64,000 nt of DNA from Candidatus Accumulibacter similis (GTDB lineage Bacteria > Pseudomonadota > Gammaproteobacteria > Burkholderiales > Rhodocyclaceae), in contig CP054595.1 in NCBI GenBank assembly GCA_013347225.1, positions 2,414,415 to 2,478,414 on the forward strand, given 5' to 3'. Positions 41,000 to 49,627 of this stretch are shown in pieces (the first letter of the stretch is position 1; the number at the start of each line of letters is the position of its first letter). The notes beneath the pieces are model-generated. The model had not been told where the DNA came from. It ran no database searches and saw only the letters and a program-made list of their open reading frames with translations. Made by a program: the position numbers and the translations under genes.

Positions 41000-42610
41000 T
41001 CAGTATGGGTCACGGTAGCGGTTGGTGATCGGATAGCGCCAGTCCTTGCCGAAACCGCGTTGCGTGACCCGGATTCCGACCGGCGCCTGGCGACGCTTGT
41101 ACTCGCTGATCTTCAGCAGATGGACGACACGCCGCACGTCGGCGGCGGCAAAGCCCTCGGCAATGATCTGGCGCGGGCTGAGGTCCTTCTCCATGTAGGC
41201 CTCGACGATCGCGTCGAGCACCGCGTAGGGCGGCAGGTTGTCCTGGTCGGTCTGGTCCGGTTTCAGCTCGGCCGACGGTGGGCGGCTGATGATGCGTTCG
41301 GGAATGACATGCGAACAGGTGTTGCGCCAGCGCGAGATGCGGTACACGAGGGTCTTGACGATGTCCTTGATGACGGCGAAGCCGCCCGCCATGTCGCCAT
41401 AGAGGGTGCAGTAGCCGACTGCCATTTCCGACTTGTTGCCGGTCGTCAGAACCAGCGAGCCGGTCTTGTTCGACAGGGCCATCAGGATCATGCCGCGTAT
41501 GCGTGCCTGCAGGTTCTCTTCGGTCGTATCCGCCGGCAGGCCGGCGAACTGTCCCTCGAGCATGCCGGCGAGGGTCTCCATAGCCGGTGCGATGGCGATC
41601 TCGTCATAGCGGACGCCGAGCAGACGCACCATCTCGCGTGCTTCGCTGAGGCTCAGCTCGGCCGTATAGGGGGAAGGCATCATTACCGCCCGCACCTTGT
41701 CCGCACCGAGCGCGTCGACCGCCACGCAGAGGGTCAACGCCGAATCGATGCCGCCCGAGAGACCGATGATCGCCCCGGGGAAGCCATTCTTGCCCAGATA
41801 GTCGCGAACGCCGAGGACCAGTGCCTGATAGATCTCCGCTTCCTGGCAGGGTGGGTCGACGATGGTCGTCGGCTGCGGCTCACCGTCAACGAAGTCGACG
41901 ATCCCCAGCGCCTCCTCGAACTGCGGCAGCTGGCAGCGGAGCGTCCCGCGCGAGTCGAGGACAAACGAGCCGCCGTCGAAGACGAGTTCATCCTGGCCAC
42001 CGGCGAGGTTGGCGTAGACCACCGGCAGGCCGGTGCTGCTGATCCTTTGCCGCAGGACCTCGGTGCGTCGCTCGCGCTTGCCGATGTGGTAGGGCGAGGC
42101 ATTGAGCACCAGCAGCACGTCGGCGCCTGCCTCGCGGGCGAGGTCGGCAGCGCCGGCTTCCCAGACGTCGGCGCAGATGTTGACCCCGCAGCGCAGCCCG
42201 TTGAGCGTCAGAATGCAGGGTGCAGCACCGGAATCGAAGTAGCGCTCCTCGTCAAAGACCTCGTAGCTGGGCAATCGCTGCTTGTGGTAGGTCGCGACAC
42301 GACGGCCGCCGCTGAGCAGCGTCGCGGCGTTGTAGCGGCGCCCGTCGCGCTGCTCGGGGTGGCCGACGAGGACGGCGATGTCGGGCAACTCGCCGGCGAG
42401 CACCTCCAGCTCGCTCTCGCAGGCGCTGCAGAAGTCGTCGCGCAGCAGGAGGTCTTCGGGAGGGTAGCCGCAGAGTGCCAGTTCCGGCGTCAGCAGCAGT
42501 TCGGCGTTCTGCTGCCGGGCGCGGCGGGCGAAGTCGACGATGCGCGCGCGGTTGCCGCTGAAGTCGCCGACCGTGGCGTTGATCTGGGCAATGGCGATTC
42601 GTACTGACAT
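41000..42610 (-). CDS. nadE: NAD+ synthase (glutamine-hydrolysing)
   Basis: A 536-residue enzyme that amidates nicotinic acid adenine dinucleotide to NAD+ with glutamine and ATP. N-terminal nitrilase-type glutaminase: Glu in LLTPELALCGYPPED, Lys in TYHKQRLPSYEVFDE and Cys in GVNICADVWE. C-terminal synthetase: the P-loop GLSGGIDSALTLCVAVDALG and TTGNKSEMAVGYCTLYGDMAGGF. ATG 42610 (MSVRIAIAQINATVG) is preferred over the upstream one at 42628. It is followed by glnB. With pncA-pncB the window has the full nicotinamide-to-NAD route except the adenylyltransferase. Confidence 0.96.
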   Translation of the reverse strand: MSVRIAIAQINATVGDFSGNRARIVDFARRARQQNAELLLTPELALCGYPPEDLLLRDDFCSACESELEVLAGELPDIAVLVGHPEQRDGRRYNAATLLSGGRRVATYHKQRLPSYEVFDEERYFDSGAAPCILTLNGLRCGVNICADVWEAGAADLAREAGADVLLVLNASPYHIGKRERRTEVLRQRISSTGLPVVYANLAGGQDELVFDGGSFVLDSRGTLRCQLPQFEEALGIVDFVDGEPQPTTIVDPPCQEAEIYQALVLGVRDYLGKNGFPGAIIGLSGGIDSALTLCVAVDALGADKVRAVMMPSPYTAELSLSEAREMVRLLGVRYDEIAIAPAMETLAGMLEGQFAGLPADTTEENLQARIRGMILMALSNKTGSLVLTTGNKSEMAVGYCTLYGDMAGGFAVIKDIVKTLVYRISRWRNTCSHVIPERIISRPPSAELKPDQTDQDNLPPYAVLDAIVEAYMEKDLSPRQIIAEGFAAADVRRVVHLLKISEYKRRQAPVGIRVTQRGFGKDWRYPITNRYRDPY

Positions 42611-42626
42611 CTGGCTGGCTCCCGGC

Positions 42627-42650
42627 AAAAAGGGGCGCTCGCGCGCCCCT
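42627..42650 (-). terminator. Intrinsic terminator of ppa
   Basis: On the minus strand, AGGGGCGC (42643-42650), loop GCGA, GCGCCCCT (42631-42638) followed by TTTT. It is 26 bases after the ppa stop and just before the nadE start. Confidence 0.85.
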
Positions 42651-42675
42651 CCAGCGAACAGTCGGAGTGGGAAGT

Positions 42676-43224
42676 CTAGAAGGCCGGCTTTTCCTTCGCC
42701 TCGGCATACGCCCGCACGCCCTCCATGATCTCCTTCTTCGCCTCGTCAGTGCCCAGCCAGCCGATCACCTTGACGAACTTGCCACGCTCGAGATCCTTGT
42801 AATGGGCAAAGAAGTGGGCGATCTGGTCGAGGACCATCTGCGGAAAATCGCGTGGCGACTCGATGTCGCGATACATCGGCGTCAGGCTGTCCACCGGAAC
42901 GGCGAGCAGCTTGCCGTCGGGTCCGGCCTCGTCCTCCATCGCCAGCAGACCGATTGGCCGGCAGCGCACGACGACCCCCGGCGGCAGGGCAAACTGCGTC
43001 ACCACCAGAACGTCGACCGGGTCACCGTCGCCGGCGATGGTGTGCGGAATGTAGCCATAGTTGCAGGGGTAGTGCATGGCGGTGGACATGAAGCGGTCGA
43101 CGAAGACCGCACCACTGTCCTTGTCCACTTCGTACTTGACCGGATCGGCATGCATCGGAATCTCGACGATGACGTTGAAATCGTTCGGAAGCGACTTGCC
43201 GGAGGGCACGCGATCGAGGCCCAT
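42676..43224 (-). CDS. ppa: Inorganic pyrophosphatase
   Basis: A 182-residue family I pyrophosphatase that hydrolyses PPi. Seen: NVIVEIPMHADPVKYEVDK, the metal-binding signature DGDPVDVLV and the second acidic cluster DIESPRDFP, with Lys in the C-terminal KVIGWLGTDEAKKEI. The ATG at 43224 (MGLDRVPSGKSLPND) is the normal start. It is monocistronic with a clear terminator. It drives PPi-releasing reactions and, in a polyphosphate organism, complements PPK2 (59249-60148). Length and motifs are normal. Confidence 0.97.
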   Translation of the reverse strand: MGLDRVPSGKSLPNDFNVIVEIPMHADPVKYEVDKDSGAVFVDRFMSTAMHYPCNYGYIPHTIAGDGDPVDVLVVTQFALPPGVVVRCRPIGLLAMEDEAGPDGKLLAVPVDSLTPMYRDIESPRDFPQMVLDQIAHFFAHYKDLERGKFVKVIGWLGTDEAKKEIMEGVRAYAEAKEKPAF

Positions 43225-43294
43225 GTTCGTGTTCTCTCTGCTGTTGGTCGGAGTCTCGATTATACGCCGCTACCCCACGCCTGCGCGTCATCTT

Positions 43295-44146
43295 CTACCG
43301 TGATGCCATGCCCGTCCGGCCACCGTCGGTTGCCGCCATCGGAGCAGCCGAACGGGTTTGGTGCAACCAGCCGAGGATGCGCGCGGCACAGCTCTGCCAG
43401 TGGTGATCGAGGATCATCGCGTGGCCGGCGGCGGGGATGATCTGGAGGTCGGCTTGCCAGCGGCGGGCGACGCGGCGGACCTGATGAGGCGGAAAGACCA
43501 CGTCCAGTTCGCCGCCGAGCACCAGTACCGGTCGCCGGCGTGGTGGCAAAGGCCAGCGCCAGCCAAGCATGGCCATGTCGGCGATGGCGCGGGCAGATTC
43601 CGGCTGCACGATCCGCACCAGTCGCTGGAGTTCGTCGGGATCCGTTGCCGGCGTGAAGTAGACGTCGCGCAGGAGGCGCATTCCATCGTCGTCGAAGACA
43701 CCGCTGCTCATGCGGGCCACGGCACCGATGAACTCCGGGTGGCGCAGGAAGAGGCTCAGCGACGACTCCAGCGTCCCGTTTGGCGGTACCGGTGATATCA
43801 GGACCGCAGCTTCGGCAAGGGATCGCTCGAGCAGTCGTTCGGCGAGGAGGGCGCCCATCGAGTGGCCGATGACCACCGGCCTGCTGTCCAGTCCTTCGAC
43901 CACCGGCGTGATGTCGGCGAGGTAGTCGTCGAGGCCGAGCCGGTCGAGGCACTCGCGCCCCTCGCTGCGGCCGTGCCCCGGCAGGTCGGCGGCATGGCAG
44001 TCGTAGCCACGGCTGGCGAAGTAGGGAAGGAAGTTCGGTAGCCAGCATCTCGAGTCCACGTAGCCGCCATGCAGGAACAGCAGCGGCGGCCAGCGGGATG
44101 GTGTGGCCGTTGCATGCCGGAGGAGGTGTATCGTGCGTCGAGCCAT
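43295..44146 (-). CDS. Alpha/beta hydrolase
   Basis: A 283-residue serine hydrolase. Seen: the oxyanion-hole LLFLHGGYVDSRCW (HGG), the Asp/Gly strand DLPGHGRSEG, the nucleophile elbow GHSMGAL, an acid in LGGELDVVFPP, and His in AAGHAMILDHHW. These make the fold sure, but the substrate is not identified; it might be an esterase, lactonase or epoxide-type hydrolase. The ATG at 44146 starts MARRTIHLLRHATATP. It stands 95 bp from a GST gene on the same strand. The lid is short (about 120-165). Confidence 0.87.
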   Translation of the reverse strand: MARRTIHLLRHATATPSRWPPLLFLHGGYVDSRCWLPNFLPYFASRGYDCHAADLPGHGRSEGRECLDRLGLDDYLADITPVVEGLDSRPVVIGHSMGALLAERLLERSLAEAAVLISPVPPNGTLESSLSLFLRHPEFIGAVARMSSGVFDDDGMRLLRDVYFTPATDPDELQRLVRIVQPESARAIADMAMLGWRWPLPPRRRPVLVLGGELDVVFPPHQVRRVARRWQADLQIIPAAGHAMILDHHWQSCAARILGWLHQTRSAAPMAATDGGRTGMASR

Positions 44147-44241
44147 TGGTGTTGTCCGAGGGGTGCGCGCTGACCGTCACGGGAAGGGCTGCGTCGCCAC
44201 GCAAGCCGCCGAGCGGGCCGTGGTTGGTGCGCGGGTGTCGT

Positions 44242-44862
44242 TCAGGCGCTGGCGCTTGGTCGTTCGGCGATGCGGTCACGCCAGGTCTGCAGGTGGTGCA
44301 GACCCTCGTGGCCAGGCTGGAAGCGCATCAGGCCGCGCGCAAACTCGATGGCGCAGAAGGCGGTGATGTCGGCGATGGTGAATCGGCCGCCGGCAACGAA
44401 GGGCTGGCGCTCGAGTTCGGCATCGAGCCAGCCCGCAATCTGCCGCAGCTTCTCGCCCTGCGAACGTCCAAAGTCGGGAAACTGCGGCTGCTCGAGCGGT
44501 GCCAGGCCGGGATGGCAGTGGCGGATCCAGTTGGCGATGCAGCCGAACAGGTACAGTTCGACGCGCCGGTCAGCCATCTCGATGAAGGCTCGCTCGGCGA
44601 AATCGTTTCCCATCAGGTTCGGTTCGGGCGCCAGGCCCTCGAGGTAGGTGCAGATCGCCCGCGACTCGCCGAGCGTGCGGCCGTCGTCGAGTTCCAGGGC
44701 AGGTACCTTGGACAGGGGGCTGCGGGCACGGAAGGCAGCTTCGCGATGCTCGCCCCGCGACAGGTCGACGATTTCCGTCTCGATTCCCTGCAGTCGCTTC
44801 TCGGCAATGAACATCAGGACGCGGCGCGGGTTGGGTGCCCGCGGTGAGACGAAGAGCTTCAT
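44242..44862 (-). CDS. Glutathione S-transferase (first)
   Basis: A 206-residue GST. Seen: a thioredoxin-like N-domain (KLFVSPRAPNPRRVLMFIAEK) with a Ser/Pro start instead of a clear Tyr, SKVPALELDDGRTLGESRAICTYLE for glutathione binding, and the helical C-domain with GGRFTIADITAFCAIEFA (N-capping Asp motif). It conjugates or reduces electrophilic compounds with glutathione. The ATG at 44862 fits. A second GST follows upstream on the same strand (44935-45642), and the two share little identity. Chemical specificity cannot be read. Confidence 0.92.
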   Translation of the reverse strand: MKLFVSPRAPNPRRVLMFIAEKRLQGIETEIVDLSRGEHREAAFRARSPLSKVPALELDDGRTLGESRAICTYLEGLAPEPNLMGNDFAERAFIEMADRRVELYLFGCIANWIRHCHPGLAPLEQPQFPDFGRSQGEKLRQIAGWLDAELERQPFVAGGRFTIADITAFCAIEFARGLMRFQPGHEGLHHLQTWRDRIAERPSASA

Positions 44863-44934
44863 GTGTGCCTCGCAAAATGTGTTGAAACGGTGGTGGGGGA
44901 AGTCGGTTCCTGGTGGCAGGATGTTCGCGCGGCA

Positions 44935-45642
44935 TCAGCCGCCAGCCCGTGGCGACTGGCCCATCTCGACCATCTGGCGGGCTCCCTCGACGAACTTGCG
45001 CGCCTCGTCGTCGCTGGCGTCACGGTCGAGCGCCGACGGCGGGGTGGCGATGCCCTGCTGCACCGCCGGTCGCGCGCGAATCTGTTTGAGCCAGCGCTGC
45101 AGGTGCGGCAGGTCGTCGATCTCGATACCCGACCAGCGATGCGTTCGCACCCAGGCCCAGTTGGCGATGTCGGCGATAGAGTAGTCGTCGGCAAGGAACT
45201 CGTTGTCGCGCAGGCGGCCGTCGAGAACCTGGAACAGCCGGCGGCATTCGCCCTGGTAGCGGTCGATCGCCGGCTGGATCTTCTCCGGCAGGTAGCGGTA
45301 GAAGACGTTCGCCTGGCCCATCATCGGGCCAATGCCACCCATCTGGAACATCAGCCACTGCAGGACGCACGAGCGTCCGCGCGCATCCCGCGGCAGCAGG
45401 CGGCCGGTCATCTCGGCAAGGTAGATGAGGATGGCGCCGGACTCGAAGACCGCGAAGTCGGCCGCCGCCCGATCGACGATCGCCGGAATCCTGCCATTCG
45501 GGTTGATCGCCAGGAACCAGGGCTGCTTCTGCTCGCGTTGCGCCAGATCGAGCGTGTGCACCGTGTACGGCAGCGCCAGTTCCTCGAGGGCGATCGAGAT
45601 CTTGTGGCCGTTCGGCGTTGCAGCAGTGTAGAGATCGATCAT
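44935..45642 (-). CDS. Glutathione S-transferase, Nu-class (YfcG/YghU-like)
   Basis: A 235-residue Nu-class GST. Seen: [22 protein letters not shown], the Nu-class N-terminus with Thr/Asn for GSH disulfide chemistry, [24 protein letters not shown], and [18 protein letters not shown], a segment typical of YfcG/YghU. Known members reduce disulfides or peroxides with bound GSSG. ATG 45642 is preferred over an upstream start at 45672. It lies 72 bp before the other GST on the same strand, so they may share a transcript. Confidence 0.93.
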   Translation of the reverse strand: MIDLYTAATPNGHKISIALEELALPYTVHTLDLAQREQKQPWFLAINPNGRIPAIVDRAAADFAVFESGAILIYLAEMTGRLLPRDARGRSCVLQWLMFQMGGIGPMMGQANVFYRYLPEKIQPAIDRYQGECRRLFQVLDGRLRDNEFLADDYSIADIANWAWVRTHRWSGIEIDDLPHLQRWLKQIRARPAVQQGIATPPSALDRDASDDEARKFVEGARQMVEMGQSPRAGG

Positions 45643-45871
45643 CGTCAGGGTTCGCTGGTTGGATCGGGGCAATTGCTGCCGCCGACCGGCGTTGCGCGCA
45701 TGGGTGCCGTCATCGTAGCAGAATCATCGCCCCGGCAGGTGCCGGCCATCGTGTCGTGGCTGGCGGTGCAGCGGCTGCGATCCGGCGCGAATGCCCGTCG
45801 TCGGCGCTGCCTGTATGGCAGGCGATGAGCAGAAGCGGGCAGAAAATTAAAAGACATCACTTACTTAAAAA

Positions 45872-48499
45872 ATGCGTGCAATCGTTCGCGGAGCGTGCTA
45901 TCGTTGTCACATGGTGAATGGACTTGCACGATATGAATTCAGCGAGCGGCTGGCCGACATCCTCGGCGAGTCACGTCGTGACCTGCGCTTTCGCGTGACG
46001 TTGATGGTCACCGGCGGGCTGGTGCCTCCCGGACCGCGGGGCAGGGGCTCGCCGGCAGCGACGCCGCAGTACGCCGCGCAGTTGCTGCTTGGGGCGATGG
46101 CCGCGCCGCAGCAGTCACAGACCATCGAAGCCATCCGCTGTTATGCCGACCTGCGGCCAACGACGGTGGCGCCGGGTGGCAGCACGCCACGGGTGCTCTT
46201 CGGGCCGGCTCTGCCCGCCAGCGGCGCCGAGCAGCAGCCGGTGTGCTGGCTGGCGCTGGAGGGCCTGTCATTTGCCGACGCCCTGGCGGGCCTGCTCGAA
46301 CTTGCCAGTGGCGAAGATACGCGCGCCCTGGTTGCCAGCGAGCTGTTCGGCGTCTGGGTCAACCGTGGTTGCCCGGTGGCCTCGCTGCAGTTCAGCACCT
46401 GGTGGCAGGGCCGGCGCGCAGTGATCAGCCACAACTACGGTCTCGGCGGCGACTCGCCGCCGCCGGCCTGGCTCGATCCACAACGCGGCGGGACTGCCGA
46501 TCCGGGTCTCTTCCACGCCGTCTTCCTGCCGGTCCGAAAACTGATCGAGATCGGCGTGCTTACCACCGTAACCGACAACAGGAGCAATCCGATGCTGAAC
46601 AAACTGGGCCACAAGGTGGCCTCGATTGCCAAGATGGCACAACTGGCGGCGAAGACGCCGCATGGCAGCCGCTGGGAGAAACTCCTGACGGCACTGGCCG
46701 CCGTACAGGCGTGGTCGGAACAGGTCGACCGGCAGGAGAGTCGGCTGCGCGAAGTCACCGGTTTCGGCGCCAATCCCGGCGAACTGCGCATGTACGAGTA
46801 CGTTCCGGCGGAGCTGCCGGCGCAGGCGCCCTTGGTCGTCGTCCTGCACGGTTGCACCCAGAGCGCGGCTTCGTACAACAAGGGCAGCGGCTGGTCTACG
46901 CTCGCCGATCGTCACGGCTTTGCGCTCCTGCTGCCGCAGCAGCAATGGAACAACAATCCGCTGCGCTGTTTCAACTGGTTCAAGCCGGAAGACATCGAGC
47001 GCAACCAAGGGGAACCGGAGTCGATCCGGCAGATGGTCGAGCACATGCTGGGCGCGCACTCGCTCGACCGCCGTCGGATCTACGTTACCGGCACGTCTTC
47101 CGGCGGTGCCATGACAGCCGTCATGCTGGCGACCCATCCGGAGCTCTTCGCCGGCGGTGCGGTGATCGCCGGCGTCCCGTATCGGGCAGCGAAAGGCATG
47201 CAGGAGGGGCTGGAGACGATCTTCCAGGGCCGCAACCTGGCTCCGGCCGAATGGGGTGGGCGCGTGCGTGCGGCCTCGCCGCACCAGGGACCGTGGCCGA
47301 AACTGTCGGTCTGGCATGGCGACGCCGATACGGCAGTCAAGCCGGTCAACGCCGAAGAGCTGATCAAGCAGTGGAGCGACCTGCACGCAGTGCCACTGCA
47401 GCCGACGCTCGAGATGACGGTGAGCGGCTATCCGCGACGGGTCTGGCTGTCGACCACGGGTGAGGAGGTCATCGAGTCCTACACCGTCACCGGCATGGCG
47501 CACGGCGCGCCGCTCGATCCCGGACCGGCGCCGCATCAGTGCGGCACCGCGGCGCCGTTCTTCAACGCTGTCGGCATTTCCTCGACGCATCGCATAGCCG
47601 ACTTCTGGGGGCTGCTCGCCGAACAACCGGCACAGGCGGCGCACGAGACCGCGGCAACAGCCGCGGTGCCACCGAGCGGCGATGCGCCGGCGGGTGCCAC
47701 GGCGGCGGGGCAGGCGCGGGCGAAGCCGTTGGCCAATGGTGGCGATGCGCAGCAGCAGGAGGCGCCGTCCGCGTCCGGGGCCAGCCGCCGTCCTGCCGAT
47801 GCGGAGCAGGGCAGCGGCAGCCGGCGGCCTTTCGGTCTCGACGTGCACGGCATCATATCCGCTTCGCTGGAGGCAGCCGGTCTGCTCAAGAGTGGTGCCA
47901 CGGCCAGCCGCCCGACCAGCGGTGCACCGCTTGGCATCGATGTGCCGGGAATCATCTCGACCGCGCTCGAGGCGGCTGGCGCACTGAAGGCGGTCAGCCA
48001 GCGTTCTGCGGCGGCGTCGACGCCCGCAGCCAGGTTACAGGCTGCGGGCTGGGAAGGAAGCGGCTGGGAGATGTTGCTGGACGACCCGCGCGCGTTGGGC
48101 GGCGGCTCGATGCTCTACGGCCACGCTTCGTCAGGCGAGCGGGGGGCGCTCGGGCCGCATGCGCATTCGATCTCGCGGCGCATCGAACTCGGCCCACGGC
48201 CGGAGTTGAGCTACCTGCGGCGACTCGATCTCAGCGCCGCGGTGAATGACTACACCAGCGCCAGCTTCCGGATACTGATCGATGGCATCGTCGTCGATGA
48301 GGTGACGGCGATCGGCATGCTGCACCAGGAGAGTGAGTGGCTGCGCCAGTCAGGCATCGACCTGGCGCGCTTTGCCAATCGGACGGTGACGCTGACGCTC
48401 GAGGTCGCCGCCTATTCGAACATCTACAGCTCGGTGCATGCCAGCGTCTGGGTAGACCAGGTGTTGATCGAGAACGCTGTCGATCTGGCTCCCTGCTGA
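45872..48499 (+). CDS. PHB-depolymerase-type esterase fused to unrecognised domains
   Basis: An 875-residue multidomain protein. Residues 1-245 form an unrecognised, mixed helical domain (YEFSERLADILGESRRDLRFR; WLALEGLSFADALAGLLELA). About 300-590 is a PHB-depolymerase/feruloyl-esterase-type hydrolase: VVLHGCTQSAASYNKGSGW, the nucleophile GTSSGGAM (near 409), Asp in WHGDADTAV and His in GMAHGAPLDPG. A low-complexity Ala/Gly linker follows, then two near-copies of a 20-residue helix (FGLDVHGIISASLEAAGLLK and LGIDVPGIISTALEAAGALK, about 654-710) and a beta-rich C-terminal domain. No signal peptide is seen, so it acts inside the cell, plausibly on PHA granules. ATG 45872 is the outer start; ATG 45911 (MVNGLARYEF) may be the real one. 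Confidence 0.8.
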   Translation: MRAIVRGACYRCHMVNGLARYEFSERLADILGESRRDLRFRVTLMVTGGLVPPGPRGRGSPAATPQYAAQLLLGAMAAPQQSQTIEAIRCYADLRPTTVAPGGSTPRVLFGPALPASGAEQQPVCWLALEGLSFADALAGLLELASGEDTRALVASELFGVWVNRGCPVASLQFSTWWQGRRAVISHNYGLGGDSPPPAWLDPQRGGTADPGLFHAVFLPVRKLIEIGVLTTVTDNRSNPMLNKLGHKVASIAKMAQLAAKTPHGSRWEKLLTALAAVQAWSEQVDRQESRLREVTGFGANPGELRMYEYVPAELPAQAPLVVVLHGCTQSAASYNKGSGWSTLADRHGFALLLPQQQWNNNPLRCFNWFKPEDIERNQGEPESIRQMVEHMLGAHSLDRRRIYVTGTSSGGAMTAVMLATHPELFAGGAVIAGVPYRAAKGMQEGLETIFQGRNLAPAEWGGRVRAASPHQGPWPKLSVWHGDADTAVKPVNAEELIKQWSDLHAVPLQPTLEMTVSGYPRRVWLSTTGEEVIESYTVTGMAHGAPLDPGPAPHQCGTAAPFFNAVGISSTHRIADFWGLLAEQPAQAAHETAATAAVPPSGDAPAGATAAGQARAKPLANGGDAQQQEAPSASGASRRPADAEQGSGSRRPFGLDVHGIISASLEAAGLLKSGATASRPTSGAPLGIDVPGIISTALEAAGALKAVSQRSAAASTPAARLQAAGWEGSGWEMLLDDPRALGGGSMLYGHASSGERGALGPHAHSISRRIELGPRPELSYLRRLDLSAAVNDYTSASFRILIDGIVVDEVTAIGMLHQESEWLRQSGIDLARFANRTVTLTLEVAAYSNIYSSVHASVWVDQVLIENAVDLAPC
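45874..45905 (+). repeat. 13-bp direct repeat before the esterase gene
   Basis: GCGTGCAATCGTT (45874-45886) and GCGTGCTATCGTT (45893-45905), 12 of 13 bases equal, with a period of 19 bases. An AT-rich stretch (45843-45873) stands before it. If the protein starts at 45911 this is an upstream operator-like site; if it starts at 45872 it is coding. Confidence 0.4.
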
Positions 48500-48711
48500 G
48501 CCGTCGTCCAGGGATGGCGGCGAAGCGGCGGCGATCGAACGTGCGGGGCACAAGCAACGGAGGCAGGTGCCTGCTGGGTCGGCCGATCAGCGGGCGAGTG
48601 CAGGTGAGGGCGCTGGCGCCGGGGTTCGTTGCGCGACCCCGGCGCGGGGCGCCGCCCGCCCGGCCGGACAATGCCGGTCTGCGGGTTGCTGGCGGCGCTT
48701 GACTGTGGCGG

Positions 48712-49488
48712 TCAGCGGTTGGTGAACACGGGCTTGCGCTTCTCGACGAAGGCTGCCATGCCCTCTTTCTGGTCGTCGAGGGCAAACGCCGAGTGGAAGG
48801 TGCGGCGCTCGAAGAGCAGCCCCTCGGCGAGCGAACTCTCGTATGACCGGTTGATGCACTCCTTGATCATCAGCACCACTGGCAGCGAAAAGCCGGCGAT
48901 CTTGCTGGCGGTCGCCATCGCCTCGTCGAGCAGCTTGTCGGCGGGAACGACGCGCGAGACCAGACCGGCGCGTTCGGCCTCGACGGCGTCGATGTTGCGC
49001 GAAGCGAGGCACATTTCCATCGCCTTCGCCTTCGAGATCGCGCGCGGCAGGCGCTGCGTGCCGCCGGCACCCGGCAGGATGCCGAGGCGGACCTCCGGCT
49101 GCCCGAACTGCGCTGTATCGGCAGCGAGGATGATGTCGCACATCATCGCCAGTTCGCAGCCACCCCCGAGCGCATAACCGGCGACGGCAGCGATGACCGG
49201 TTTGCGGCAGCTCTTCAGCGTGTCCCAGTTGCGGGTGATGAAGTCACCCTTGTAGGCCTGCATGTACGACAGTGATTGCATCACCGTGATGTCGGCACCG
49301 GCGGCGAATGCCTTTTCCGAACCGGTGATGACGATGGCGCCGATGTTCTCGTCGGCCTCGAAGCCGCCGAGTGCGTCGCCCAGTTCGTCCATCAGGTCAT
49401 CGTTCAGCGCGTTGAGCTGCTTCGGGCGGTTGAGCGTGATCAGGCCGACTTTGCCGCGCACTTCGGTGATGATGTTGACGTAGGTCAT
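48712..49488 (-). CDS. Enoyl-CoA hydratase
   Basis: A 258-residue crotonase-fold enzyme that hydrates 2-enoyl-CoA. Seen: [26 protein letters not shown] (oxyanion-hole Ala/Gly), [15 protein letters not shown] with the catalytic Glu, and [19 protein letters not shown] with the second Glu, all standard for enoyl-CoA hydratases. The ATG at 49488 starts [15 protein letters not shown]; the frame is open to 49566. It lies after the PhaC-like gene on the same strand (139-bp gap with a hairpin), which fits a supply of 3-hydroxyacyl-CoA for PHA, though these usually come as the R form from PhaJ. Confidence 0.95.
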   Translation of the reverse strand: MTYVNIITEVRGKVGLITLNRPKQLNALNDDLMDELGDALGGFEADENIGAIVITGSEKAFAAGADITVMQSLSYMQAYKGDFITRNWDTLKSCRKPVIAAVAGYALGGGCELAMMCDIILAADTAQFGQPEVRLGILPGAGGTQRLPRAISKAKAMEMCLASRNIDAVEAERAGLVSRVVPADKLLDEAMATASKIAGFSLPVVLMIKECINRSYESSLAEGLLFERRTFHSAFALDDQKEGMAAFVEKRKPVFTNR

Positions 49489-49575
49489 GAGCAGAGAACT
49501 CCTGTGATGGAAGTTTCGATAGGGGAGCGCGGCTCCCGTCAACCCGGAGTCGGGACGGGAGCGCACGCGGTGTGC

Positions 49576-49605
49576 GGCCCCCCGGTGTGTTCAGTGCGGG
49601 GGGCC
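49576..49605 (-). terminator. Possible terminator after the PhaC-like gene
   Basis: A perfect 9-bp stem, GGCCCCCCG (49576-49584) and CGGGGGGCC (49597-49605), loop 12. It is 23 bases after the stop of the PhaC-like gene on the minus strand. There is no T-run, so it may act as an mRNA-end stabiliser. Confidence 0.45.
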
Positions 49606-49627
49606 GACAGCGATTGCCAGGACAGGG

